NCBI GenBank assembly: GCA_016789175.1
Contig: JAEURK010000012.1
Coordinates: 1-41,587, forward strand
Direction: 5' to 3'
DNA length: 41,587 bases
Source of the DNA: Anaerolineales bacterium
Lineage (GTDB): Bacteria; Chloroflexota; Anaerolineae; Anaerolineales; UBA6663
A program made the position numbers and the translations under genes. Positions 1 through 7,290 of this stretch are shown here, in pieces (the stretch's first letter is position 1; the number at the start of each line of letters is the position of its first letter). The notes beneath the pieces were generated by a model, which saw only the letters and a program-made list of their open reading frames with translations, had not been told where the DNA came from and searched no databases.

Positions 1-282
1 GTTGTCGGGGTGCTGGAAGACCATGCCGACCGTGCGACGGACGTCGCGCAGATGGGCACGGTCGCGCGTGTTCCAGCCTTTGACCAGGACGTCGCCCTGG
101 GTCGGCGCCAGCAGGCCGTTCAGCAGGCGCGCCAGCGTCGACTTGCCGCAGCCGTTGTGGCCCAACACGGCCACGTACTCGCCGGCCGCGATCGACAGGC
201 TGACGCCGCGCAGCGCCTGCACCGGCTCCGCGCGCTCCGGCGTGTACGTGTGATGGACGTCGAGGACCTCAAGGAGAGACAT
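1..282 (-). CDS. ECF transporter energy-coupling ATPase, N-terminal part (runs off the window)
   Basis: Ninety-four N-terminal residues of an ABC ATPase; the rest lies beyond base 1. The Walker A motif GHNGCGKST is at residues 41-49, and the Q-loop VFQHPDN at residues 88-94 is the typical form of the ATPase (EcfA/CbiO) of energy-coupling-factor transporters, which drive vitamin or metal uptake with a membrane T subunit and a substrate-binding S component. The ATG at 282 gives the expected short lead ([13 protein letters not shown]) before the first strand, although no strong Shine-Dalgarno site is visible. It is the last of a minus-strand run after alr and the SDR gene, 62 bases past the SDR stop. 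Substrate cannot be inferred. The family call is firm; EcfA1 versus EcfA2 is not decidable from this fragment. Confidence 0.9.
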   Translation of the reverse strand, partial: MSLLEVLDVHHTYTPERAEPVQALRGVSLSIAAGEYVAVLGHNGCGKSTLARLLNGLLAPTQGDVLVKGWNTRDRAHLRDVRRTVGMVFQHPDN

Positions 283-344
283 GGGGATTGATGCTTGTTG
301 ATCGCTGATGGCTGATCGATTCAGCAAAAAAGCAATCAGCTTTC

Positions 345-1127
345 TCAGAGCGGTGGCGTGAACCGGCCGTCGATCGCGGTCCAGCCGCCGTCAACGAGCA
401 ACAGGGTGCCGGTCACATAGCTGCCGGCGTCGGAGGCCAGGAAGACCACGGCGCCGGCCATCTCCGAGGGCTGCGCCCAGCGGCCCAGGGCGTTCTTGGC
501 CGCGTAGGCGTTGTACCAGTCGGGCTTGGACTTGATCGGCGCGGTCAACGGGGTCTCGACCACGCCCGGCCCGATGGCGTTGACGCGCACGCCGCGCGGC
601 CCCAATTCGGCCGCGAGCGCCCGGCACATCTGCAACGTGCCGGCCTTGGTGGCCGCGTACACGCCCTGGCCGGGCTCGACCACCTGGGCTCGGATGCTGG
701 CGAAGGTGATGATGCTGCCGCGCCCGCGCTCGGCCATGCCGCGTCCGACCGCGCGCAGCAGCCGAAACGTGCCCTTGAGATTAAGCTCGATGACGCGGTC
801 GAACTCGTCGTCGGTGTAGTCGAGCAGGGGCTTGCGGACGTTGATGCTGGGCGTGCTCACCAGCACGTCCACGGTCCCGATCGCGGCCGCCGTCGCCGAG
901 ACATCCTCACTACGGCGCATGTCGAGCGCGCGCACGTCGGCGCTGCCGCCGGCGTCGGCGATGGCCTGGGCCGTCGCGGCCGCGCCCTCGGCATTCATGT
1001 CACTGACCACGACCCGCGCGCCAAAGGCAGCCAGCGCCTCTGCCGACGCGCGCCCGATCCCGCTCCCGCCTCCCACCACCCAGGCGGTGCGACCGTTCAG
1101 GTCAAACATGCTGGAATAGTTCGACAT
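345..1127 (-). CDS. SDR-family NAD(P)-dependent oxidoreductase
   Basis: A 260-residue classical short-chain dehydrogenase/reductase, the usual length. The cofactor motif GGGSGIG lies near residues 19-25, the catalytic Ser is in the [10 protein letters not shown] segment, and the YAATK (YxxxK) motif follows. The C-terminal [14 protein letters not shown] is the typical end of FabG/gluconate-5-dehydrogenase-like members. It should act in the cytoplasm as an alcohol/ketone oxidoreductase; the substrate cannot be read from sequence. The ATG at 1127 is preceded by an AGAAAGG ribosome-binding site. The gene follows alr with a 65-base gap holding an inverted repeat and may be co-transcribed with it. 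FabG itself is possible, but there are no fatty-acid synthesis genes nearby. Confidence 0.88.
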   Translation of the reverse strand: MSNYSSMFDLNGRTAWVVGGGSGIGRASAEALAAFGARVVVSDMNAEGAAATAQAIADAGGSADVRALDMRRSEDVSATAAAIGTVDVLVSTPSINVRKPLLDYTDDEFDRVIELNLKGTFRLLRAVGRGMAERGRGSIITFASIRAQVVEPGQGVYAATKAGTLQMCRALAAELGPRGVRVNAIGPGVVETPLTAPIKSKPDWYNAYAAKNALGRWAQPSEMAGAVVFLASDAGSYVTGTLLLVDGGWTAIDGRFTPPL

Positions 1128-1161
1128 GGCGAGCCTTTCTGATTGTTGATTGTTGGTTTCC

Positions 1162-1191
1162 GATTGCTGATTGGCGGCGCAATCAGCAATC
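1162..1191. repeat. 12-bp inverted repeat GATTGCTGATTG / CAATCAGCAATC
   Basis: Perfect 12-base arms (1162-1173 and 1180-1191) around a GCGGCG loop, just after the alr stop and before the SDR gene. It can form an RNA hairpin but has no T tract. The same 12-mer recurs exactly twice at 39187-39212 and with one mismatch inside the large palindrome at 25302-25367. Confidence 0.8.
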
Positions 1192-1192
1192 C

Positions 1193-2284
1193 TCAGTCAC
1201 GATAGCGTCTCGGGACCCTGGCCAGGATGCCGCTCACGACGTCGTAGTTGTTGGTGCCCCAGCGCCGGGCCAGCTCCTCGGCGGTGAGGACTGCGGCGCC
1301 CTGGGCGCCGAGCACGACGACGTCGTCGCCGACGCGGACACCCGGGATGTGGCTGACGCCGACGATGACCTGATCCATACACACCCGGCCGCGCACCGGG
1401 GCGCGTTGGCCGCCGAGCAGGACTTCGTTAATGCCGAGCTTGCGACGATACCCGTCGGCATAGCCGATCGGCACCACGGCCAGGGTCTCGGCGTTGGTCG
1501 TGACGTATTGATGATCGTAGCTGATGCCGGTGCCGGCGGGCACGGTCTTGACCAGGGTGACGCGGGCCTTCCAGGCCAGTGCCGGCCGGAAATCGGCGGG
1601 CACCGGCACGTCGTCGGATGGGCTGAGGCCGTAGAAGGCGATGCCGGTACGCACCAGGTCGAAGCGAGCCTCGGGCAGCGTCAGAGCGCCGGCCGAGTTA
1701 CAGGCATGTACGAGACGCGGGCGCCGGGGCAGACCGGCCAACACCGCGTTGAAGCGATCCAGTTGTGCGCGCGCTGAAGTCTGGTTGGTGGAGTCGGAGG
1801 CCGCGAAATGCTGAAAAAGCCCGTCAAGCTCGAGATCGGGCGAGCCCAGGATCTGGGCGGCCAGTGCCGGCGCATCCTCGGGCCTGGCGCCCAGGCGGGC
1901 CATGCCGGTGTCGAGCTTCAGGTGCAGGCGGGCCCGCCGGCCGAGCGTCCGAGCCGCCGCCGCATAGGCCGCGATCGCGTCGAGGTCGAAAGCCGCCAGG
2001 GTGAGATCTCGACCAACGGCCTCCAGAGCCTGTTCGGGCGGCGTGTAGCCGAGCACCAGGATCTCGCACCCGAGACCGGCTTCGCGCAGAGCCAGCCCCT
2101 CATCGGCGCGCGCCACGCACAGGTAATCGGCCCCGGCTGACGTGATGGCACGCGCGACCGGGATCAAGCCGTGCCCGTAGGCGTTGGCCTTCACCACAGG
2201 CGCCACCCGCGTGCCGGTCAGCGCCTGCAGCCTCCGGAAGTTGTGCCGCAACGCATTCAGATCGACGTCGACCCAGGTGAGCAT
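1193..2284 (-). CDS. alr: Alanine racemase
   Basis: A 363-residue PLP enzyme interconverting L- and D-alanine for peptidoglycan. The PLP lysine is K32 in VVKANAYGHG, and the second catalytic base is Y256 in GISYDHQYV. The conserved VRGRVCMDQ segment and a C-terminal beta domain are present; length is normal. The open frame extends upstream to 2458 but that part is only Ser/Leu/Pro codons from a purine tract, so the start is placed at MLTWVDVDLNALRHNF (ATG at 2284). This is supported by a TACAAT box 8 bases upstream, implying an almost leaderless mRNA. The gene diverges from the SLC13 permease and heads the minus-strand run alr-SDR-ecfA. Confidence 0.95.
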   Translation of the reverse strand: MLTWVDVDLNALRHNFRRLQALTGTRVAPVVKANAYGHGLIPVARAITSAGADYLCVARADEGLALREAGLGCEILVLGYTPPEQALEAVGRDLTLAAFDLDAIAAYAAAARTLGRRARLHLKLDTGMARLGARPEDAPALAAQILGSPDLELDGLFQHFAASDSTNQTSARAQLDRFNAVLAGLPRRPRLVHACNSAGALTLPEARFDLVRTGIAFYGLSPSDDVPVPADFRPALAWKARVTLVKTVPAGTGISYDHQYVTTNAETLAVVPIGYADGYRRKLGINEVLLGGQRAPVRGRVCMDQVIVGVSHIPGVRVGDDVVVLGAQGAAVLTAEELARRWGTNNYDVVSGILARVPRRYRD

Positions 2285-2292
2285 GCGTCGGT

Positions 2293-2298
2293 ATTGTA
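2293..2298 (-). promoter_or_regulatory. -10 box TACAAT of alr
   Basis: Reading on the minus strand, TACAAT is followed by 8 bases and then the alr ATG, so transcription would begin at or next to the start codon. No convincing -35 box is visible; the upstream DNA is a pyrimidine tract on this strand. Confidence 0.55.
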
Positions 2299-2310
2299 AT
2301 CGGGATAGTC

Positions 2311-2434
2311 GGGGAGGAAGAGGGAAGCAGAAGGAGGGGGGAGAAGGGAGGAGCGAAGAGGGAGGAGAGAGGAGAGAGGAGAGAGGAGAGAGGAGAGAAG
2401 AGAGAAGAGAGAAGAGAGAAGAGAGAAGAGAGAA
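2311..2434. repeat. Purine tract with 7-bp tandem repeats between alr and the SLC13 gene
   Basis: About 124 bases almost wholly A/G on the plus strand. Its second half is tandem heptamers, first GAGAGGA (about 2364-2396) and then AGAGAAG (about 2394-2434). It lies in the divergent promoter region. Mirror-like homopurine DNA of this kind can form triplex or slipped structures, and its copy number may vary. It gives a spurious Ser/Leu-rich extension to the alr frame. Confidence 0.85.
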
Positions 2435-2495
2435 CGCTACCGCGCAAAGCAATCGCACTTCGCTCCTCCCACTTCCCTCCTCCCTCCTCCTATCC
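2433..2495 (-). repeat. Purine/pyrimidine element, copy A
   Basis: Read on the minus strand this has a GGAGGAGGGA-type purine arm, a core with GCGCGGTAGCGTTC, and runs into the CTCTCTTC tract. It aligns with 5431-5480 (core GCGCGCAGTAACCGTTC, then CCTCTTC), with about 12 extra bases here. This indicates a shared dispersed element, not chance low complexity. Confidence 0.55.
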
Positions 2496-2504
2496 CCCTC
2501 GCCG

Positions 2505-2510
2505 TATAAT
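2505..2510 (+). promoter_or_regulatory. -10 box TATAAT of the SLC13-tgt run
   Basis: A consensus TATAAT ending 9 bases before the ATG at 2520. Start of transcription should fall within about 3 bases of the start codon, suggesting a leaderless transcript. No -35 hexamer stands out in the pyrimidine-rich upstream DNA. Confidence 0.6.
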
Positions 2511-2519
2511 CCTCACCCT

Positions 2520-4325
2520 ATGACTCTCGAGATCGCGTTCGTGCTGCTCCTGGTCGGGGTGGTCGCGACGCTGATGATCACCGAACGGGTCCGACCGGAC
2601 CTGGCGGCGCTGGTCATCCTGGTGGTGCTCGGGCTCACCGGTCTGGTCGGACCGGACGAGCTCTTCAATGGCTTTAGCCGTCAGGCCGTGATTACGGTGC
2701 TGGCGCTGTCAATCATTGCCGAGGCGCTCGACCGCACCGGCGTGACGCACCAGCTGGGGCGGATCCTGCTGCACGCCTCGGGCGCCAGCCTGCGGCGCAC
2801 GATCCTGATCGTGACCTCGGCCTCGGCCCTGCTCTCGTTGGTGATGAACACGGTCGCGGCCGCGGCGGTGCTGCTGCCGGCTGCCGTCGGTGTGGCCCGT
2901 ACGGGCGGCCAGCGCACCTCGCGGCTGCTGATGCCACTGGCCTTTGGCGCGCTGCTGGGCGGCATGGCGACCCTGTTCACAACCGCCAATATCCTCGTGA
3001 GCAACGCGCTCAGCGAGAAGGGCTATCCGTCCTACGGCGTGCTCGACTTCCTGCCGCTCGGTCTGCCGATGGCGCTGGCCGGCATTCTGGTGATCACCGT
3101 GTTCGGACCGCGGCTGCTGCCCGATCGTGCCCGTGACGGCGAGCGCGACGCTCGTCCGGCGGGCACGTTGATGGATGCCTATCAGCTGCGCCAGGAGGTG
3201 CAGGCTGCCTACGTCAAACCGGGCTCGGTCATGGCCGGACAGTCGCTGGCTGATGGCGGCTGGGGCCAGCGACTGGGACTGAATATCCTCGCGATCTCAC
3301 GCGGCGGCTCGGTCACGCTGGCCCCGCCCCGCGCCGAACGGGTACGTGAGGGCGACATCGTGATGTACACCGGTCAGATCGACGAGGCCGAGTTGACTCA
3401 CTACGGGCTGGCGCTGACGCAGGATCCGGATTGGAACCGACAGCTGGCGTCCGATCAAGTCAGCCTGATCGAGGTCGCCCTGGCGCCGCGCTCGGGATTG
3501 GCCGGCAAGACCCTGCGCGAGATGCGCTTCCGCGATAAGTACAACCTGACCGTGCTTGCGATCTGGCGCGAGGGCAACACGCTCCGCGACGCCCTGGCCG
3601 AGATTCCTCTGCGGTTCGGCGATGCGCTCCTTATGCAGGGCACTCGCCGCCCGATCGAGTTGTTGCGGCGCGACCCGAATTTCCTGGTGCTGACCGAGGA
3701 CTTCGGCGAGACCGAGGCCCCGCTCTCGCCTCAGGCCTGGATCGTGCTGGCGCTGACGGCCGCGGCCGTGATCGTGCCAGCGCTCGGCCTGCTGCCGATC
3801 GCCGAAACGACATTCGCCGCCGCGGTGCTGATGGTGCTCCTGGGCTGTCTGACAATGGAAGAGGCCTATGCCGCCGTCGAGTGGCGCACGATCTTCCTGA
3901 TCGCTGGGATGCTGCCGCTTGGCCTGGCCCTGACCCAGACCGGGGCGGCGGCGCTGGTCGGCGAGCTCCTGGTCAATGCGATCGGCGGGTTCGGCCCGTT
4001 GGCCCTGGCCGGCGGGCTCTTCATCTTCACAGTGGCGCTGACGCAGATCATCGGTGGCCAGGTGACTCCGGTGGTGCTCGCCCCAATCGCGATCGCGGCC
4101 GCCGAGCACATCGGCCTGGGTGTCGACGGGGTGCGCGCCGTGGCGATGGCCGTGGCGCTGGGTTGCTCAACGGCCTTTTTGACGCCGATGAGTCACAGCG
4201 TCAACCTGCTGGTGATGGGTCCGGGCGCCTATCGCTTCAACGACTATCGCAAGTTGGGTGTTCCCGTGACTATCGCGCTCTTCATAGTGCTGCTGGTCGG
4301 CCTGGCGCTTTTCTGGGGGTTGTGA
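2520..4325 (+). CDS. SLC13-family permease with two TrkA-C (RCK_C) domains
   Basis: A 601-residue inner-membrane transporter of the SLC13/DASS (sodium:sulfate or carboxylate symporter) type. A hydrophobic N-terminal half (about residues 1-200, starting MTLEIAFVLLLVGVV) is followed by two cytoplasmic TrkA-C domains (about 215-300 and 305-395), then a second membrane half to the C-terminus. This hairpin-RCK-RCK-hairpin plan is common in YfbS/SLT-like permeases. The Asn-Thr region in SLVMNTVAAAAVLLP and the later TPMSHSVNLLVMGPG are typical of the transport core. The ligand (sulfate, dicarboxylate or other) cannot be determined. The start was moved to the ATG at 2520 because the upstream extension is repeat DNA. 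Its stop is 3 bases before tgt, so the two are probably co-transcribed. Confidence 0.9.
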   Translation: MTLEIAFVLLLVGVVATLMITERVRPDLAALVILVVLGLTGLVGPDELFNGFSRQAVITVLALSIIAEALDRTGVTHQLGRILLHASGASLRRTILIVTSASALLSLVMNTVAAAAVLLPAAVGVARTGGQRTSRLLMPLAFGALLGGMATLFTTANILVSNALSEKGYPSYGVLDFLPLGLPMALAGILVITVFGPRLLPDRARDGERDARPAGTLMDAYQLRQEVQAAYVKPGSVMAGQSLADGGWGQRLGLNILAISRGGSVTLAPPRAERVREGDIVMYTGQIDEAELTHYGLALTQDPDWNRQLASDQVSLIEVALAPRSGLAGKTLREMRFRDKYNLTVLAIWREGNTLRDALAEIPLRFGDALLMQGTRRPIELLRRDPNFLVLTEDFGETEAPLSPQAWIVLALTAAAVIVPALGLLPIAETTFAAAVLMVLLGCLTMEEAYAAVEWRTIFLIAGMLPLGLALTQTGAAALVGELLVNAIGGFGPLALAGGLFIFTVALTQIIGGQVTPVVLAPIAIAAAEHIGLGVDGVRAVAMAVALGCSTAFLTPMSHSVNLLVMGPGAYRFNDYRKLGVPVTIALFIVLLVGLALFWGL

Positions 4326-4328
4326 ACG

Positions 4329-5429
4329 ATGTTCGAATTCGAGCTTCAGGCGCGATCCGGGCGCGCGCGCGCCGGGCGGTTCCTCACCCCGCACGGCGAA
4401 CTTCTCACGCCGGTCTTCGCGCCGGTCGGCACGGCGGCCACGGTCAAAGCACTCACGCCGGCGCAATTGCACGAGCTGGGCGCCCAGCTCGTGCTCAGCA
4501 ACACCTATCACCTGTATCTGCGCCCGGGCGACGAGCTGGTGCGTGACCTCGGCGGCTTGCACCAGTTCATGCAATGGCCGGGCCCGATCCTGACCGACTC
4601 GGGCGGCTTCCAGGTCTTTTCGCTCTCCGATACGCGCAAGATCGACGACGACGGCGTGACATTCAAGAGCCATCTCGACGGCTCGCTGCACCGTTTTACG
4701 CCCGAGCGCTCGATCGCGATCCAGGAGAACCTGGGCGCCGACATCATCATGGCCTTCGACGAATGCCCGCCGCCGCTCGACCGCGCCTACAACGAGCTCG
4801 CGTTGCGGCGCACACACGCCTGGGCCGAACGCTGTGTGGCCGCCAAGACCCGCGCCGATCAGGCGCTCTTTGGCATCGTCCAGGGCGGGGTGTTTGCCGA
4901 CCTGCGGGCAGAGTCCGCGCGTTTTCTGACGGGCCTTGACCTGCCGGGCTACGCCATCGGCGGCCTGGCGGTCGGCGAGAGCAAGGCCGAGATGCACGCC
5001 GCGCTCGACGTGGTCGAGCCGCTCCTGCCCGCGCACAAACCGCGCTACTTGATGGGCGTCGGCTCACCTGAGGATCTGGTCAACGGCGTGGCACGCGGCG
5101 TCGACATCTTCGACTGTGTGCTCCCGACCCGCCTGGCGCGCAACAGCGCCGCGCTCACGCGCACCGGCCGGCTCAACATGGGCAACGCGGTCTTCGCCCG
5201 CGATCCAGGCCCGATCGAGGCCGGATGCACATGTTATGCTTGCCGGAACTTCTCACGGGCCTACGTCCGACACCTCATGCGCGCCGGTGAGATCCTGGGC
5301 GCGGTGCTGCTGACCCACCACAATGTGCATCTGCTCCTGACGATGATGCGCGAGATGCGCGCCGCGATCGAGCGGGATTCGTTCGCGAGTTACGCTGAAT
5401 CGTTCTTGCGGGCCTGGTCCCGCGTCTAG
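4329..5429 (+). CDS. tgt: tRNA-guanine transglycosylase (queuine tRNA-ribosyltransferase)
   Basis: A 366-residue Tgt that exchanges guanine 34 of GUN-anticodon tRNAs for preQ1 in queuosine synthesis. The substrate-binding D90 is in LTDSGGFQVFSLS and the nucleophile D262 is in VDIFDCVLPTR. The zinc site is C300, C302 and C305 in GCTCYACRN plus probably H331 in LLTHHNVH. Length matches bacterial Tgt. It starts 3 bases after the permease stop, so it is translated from the same message. No other queuosine genes (queA, queC-E) are in the window. The family and activity are secure. Confidence 0.97.
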   Translation: MFEFELQARSGRARAGRFLTPHGELLTPVFAPVGTAATVKALTPAQLHELGAQLVLSNTYHLYLRPGDELVRDLGGLHQFMQWPGPILTDSGGFQVFSLSDTRKIDDDGVTFKSHLDGSLHRFTPERSIAIQENLGADIIMAFDECPPPLDRAYNELALRRTHAWAERCVAAKTRADQALFGIVQGGVFADLRAESARFLTGLDLPGYAIGGLAVGESKAEMHAALDVVEPLLPAHKPRYLMGVGSPEDLVNGVARGVDIFDCVLPTRLARNSAALTRTGRLNMGNAVFARDPGPIEAGCTCYACRNFSRAYVRHLMRAGEILGAVLLTHHNVHLLLTMMREMRAAIERDSFASYAESFLRAWSRV

Positions 5430-5430
5430 C

Positions 5431-5501
5431 GGAGGAGGGAAGAGGGAGAAGTGAAGCGCGCAGTAACCGTTCCCTCTTCTCTCCTCCCTTTTCCCTCCTC
5501 C
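5431..5501. repeat. Purine/pyrimidine element, copy B, forming an imperfect hairpin between tgt and uppP
   Basis: A purine arm at 5431-5450 and a pyrimidine arm at 5470-5501 flank the core GCGCGCAGTAACCGT. The outermost 11 bases (GGAGGAGGGAA at 5431-5441, TTCCCTCCTCC at 5491-5501) pair perfectly. It may act as a weak transcription terminator or mRNA end after tgt. Its left half aligns with the element at 2433-2495. Confidence 0.6.
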
Positions 5502-5518
5502 GATAAAGGTATTTGGGC

Positions 5519-6346
5519 ATGGACTTCCTTCAGTCGTTGATCCTGGGCATCATCCAGGGTATCACCGAGTTTCTCCCGATCTCGTCGACCGCGCACCTGA
5601 TCCTCGTGCCGGCGTTGTTGGGTTGGGCGCTCGACGAGCAGGCGGTTTTCATCTTTGACATCCTGCTCCAGTTCGGCACCGTCATCGCCGTGGTCGTGTA
5701 CTTCTGGCGCGACCTGTGGGGGATCGCGCGCGCGGTCGTCGCCGGCCTGTTGGCGCGCGCGCCGCTCGCCACGACCGAGGCGCGCCTGGGCTGGATCATC
5801 GCGCTCGGGACGGTGCCGGCCGTGGTCATCGCACTGCTGTTTCGCGACGCGGTCGAGTCGCTCCATCGCCAGCCGCTCGTGGTCGCCGCGATTATGGGCG
5901 TGGCGGCGCTGCTGATCTTCGTCTCCGAACGCATCGGCCGGCGCGATCGTTCGGTTGACGCGCTGGATTGGAAAGACGCGCTGATCATCGGCAGCTTCCA
6001 GGCGCTGGCGCTCTTCCCGGGCGTCTCGCGCTCGGCGGCCACGATCTGTGGCGGGCTGGTGCGCGGCCTCGAGCGCCGCGCCGCTGCGCGCTTCAGCTTC
6101 CTCTTGATGGTGCCGGCCCTCACCGGCGCCAGCGTTGTCGCCGTCAAGGACTTGCTCGAGGTGCCGAACTTCGTCCAGTACCTGCCGCCGCTGGCCCTGG
6201 GCACCGCCGTCTCGCTGTTGGTCGGCCTGGCGTGCATCCACTGGCTGCTGGGTTTCCTGGCGCGCCAGTCGATGGCGGTGTTCGGGTGGTACCGCATCGG
6301 ATTCTCGATCCTGTGCCTGGTCACGCTCGGGTTGGCCTTGCAGTGA
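5519..6346 (+). CDS. uppP: Undecaprenyl-diphosphate phosphatase (BacA type)
   Basis: A 275-residue integral membrane protein of normal length that dephosphorylates undecaprenyl diphosphate to recycle the lipid carrier for peptidoglycan and other envelope polymers. The first signature GITEFLPISSTAHL lies near residues 15-28 and the second, PGVSRSAAT, near residues 168-176; both carry the acidic, Ser and Arg residues of the active site. The ATG at 5519 is chosen over the in-frame TTG at 5513 because AAAGG at 5505-5509 is correctly spaced. The last bases overlap the next gene (GTGA), so the two are translationally coupled. Confidence 0.96.
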   Translation: MDFLQSLILGIIQGITEFLPISSTAHLILVPALLGWALDEQAVFIFDILLQFGTVIAVVVYFWRDLWGIARAVVAGLLARAPLATTEARLGWIIALGTVPAVVIALLFRDAVESLHRQPLVVAAIMGVAALLIFVSERIGRRDRSVDALDWKDALIIGSFQALALFPGVSRSAATICGGLVRGLERRAAARFSFLLMVPALTGASVVAVKDLLEVPNFVQYLPPLALGTAVSLLVGLACIHWLLGFLARQSMAVFGWYRIGFSILCLVTLGLALQ

Positions 6347-7101
6347 GTCGCCGTTCCACCTGGCGGCTCAGGGCGCTTGGCGTCGTGGTCGTGTGGGCCG
6401 CGACGGCCTGCGCCGTTGCCCCGACCGGGACACCGACACCGCCTCCGACGCCGGCTGTAGTGCGTGTGGCGGCTTCCGATCTGGCGGCATCGTTGGTCGC
6501 CGATCTGGCCACGGCCTATCGCAGCGAGCGGCCCGATGTGGTGGTGGTGGTGGAACCCCTCGGCGCGGATACGTCGGAGATCGAGATCGGTGCGGATCTT
6601 GGCCGGGTGGCGGCGGGCTTCCGAACGCCACTGGGCGCCACGGCGCTGGCGGCCGTCGTCGCCGCCGACTTCTCGGCGCCGGCGCTCAGCGATCGCCAGC
6701 TGGCGGCGCTGTTGAGCGGTACCGTTGAGGATTGGTCGCAGCTGGGAGGCCCACCCGGCGCCGTCACCGTTTTCGCGCGCGATCGCGACACCGAAGCCGC
6801 AGCGGTCGTGGCGGCTCGTTTGGGTCTGGCCGCCCTGTCTCCTCAAGCCAGATTGGTGCCGAGCTGGGGCGATTTGCGTGTCGCCGTGGCGCAGACCCCG
6901 GGCGCCATCGGCATCCTGCCTTTGCCGGAGACCGATACCAGCGTAACCGTCGTGGCGACCGTCGACCTGGGCAGCGTTGCGATTGAGGCGCGGGCGCTCA
7001 ACGAGCCAACCGGTGCGGCCCGCGATTTCCTGGCCTGGGCCCAGTCGACTGCCGGCCAGGCGATCGTGGCGCAGCGGCACGAGCGCCTGGCAATCCCCTG
7101 A
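6343..7101 (+). CDS. PstS-like periplasmic binding lipoprotein
   Basis: 252 residues beginning with a GTG that overlaps the uppP stop by four bases. An Arg-rich start and hydrophobic stretch end in the lipobox WAATAC, followed by a Thr/Pro linker (PTGTPTPPPTP), so it is probably a lipid-anchored surface protein. The body resembles the phosphate-binding PBP_like family: RVAASDLAASLVADLATAY at the start and LSDRQLAALLSGTVEDWSQL in the middle, the latter matching the 'IFsGkitnWselGG' block of PstS. It is somewhat short for PstS and no pstCAB genes follow, so an orphan binding or sensing role is as likely as transport. The ligand is unknown. Confidence 0.75.
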   Translation: MSRRSTWRLRALGVVVVWAATACAVAPTGTPTPPPTPAVVRVAASDLAASLVADLATAYRSERPDVVVVVEPLGADTSEIEIGADLGRVAAGFRTPLGATALAAVVAADFSAPALSDRQLAALLSGTVEDWSQLGGPPGAVTVFARDRDTEAAAVVAARLGLAALSPQARLVPSWGDLRVAVAQTPGAIGILPLPETDTSVTVVATVDLGSVAIEARALNEPTGAARDFLAWAQSTAGQAIVAQRHERLAIP

Positions 7102-7290
7102 ATGGCTTCGAATGATGAAGGGTCGCCCCGCGAATGGACCATGACCAGCGGGCTATCATGGCTTTCCTACGCTTTCGATATGCTCTTACGGATGTGTCAC
7201 TACCGAGCGAAGTCCGCCCCGCCCCTGGCTGCCCTTTCACAGAACCTTGAGCCGTCCAGCCTGAGCCAAACACAGGTCGTCGAATAACGC

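Noticed and set aside
1-282. Plus-strand frames over the start of the window
   Set aside because: The minus strand encodes a clear ABC ATPase with Walker A and Q-loop; the plus-strand frames are Arg-rich shadows.
2285-2458. N-terminal extension of alanine racemase rich in Ser, Leu and Pro
   Set aside because: It is encoded by the purine repeat tract and lies upstream of a -10 box directly in front of the family-typical start.
7102-7287. A 61-codon frame between the PstS-like and GT39 genes
   Set aside because: It has no ribosome-binding site, promoter or recognisable features, and its composition does not stand out from random frames.
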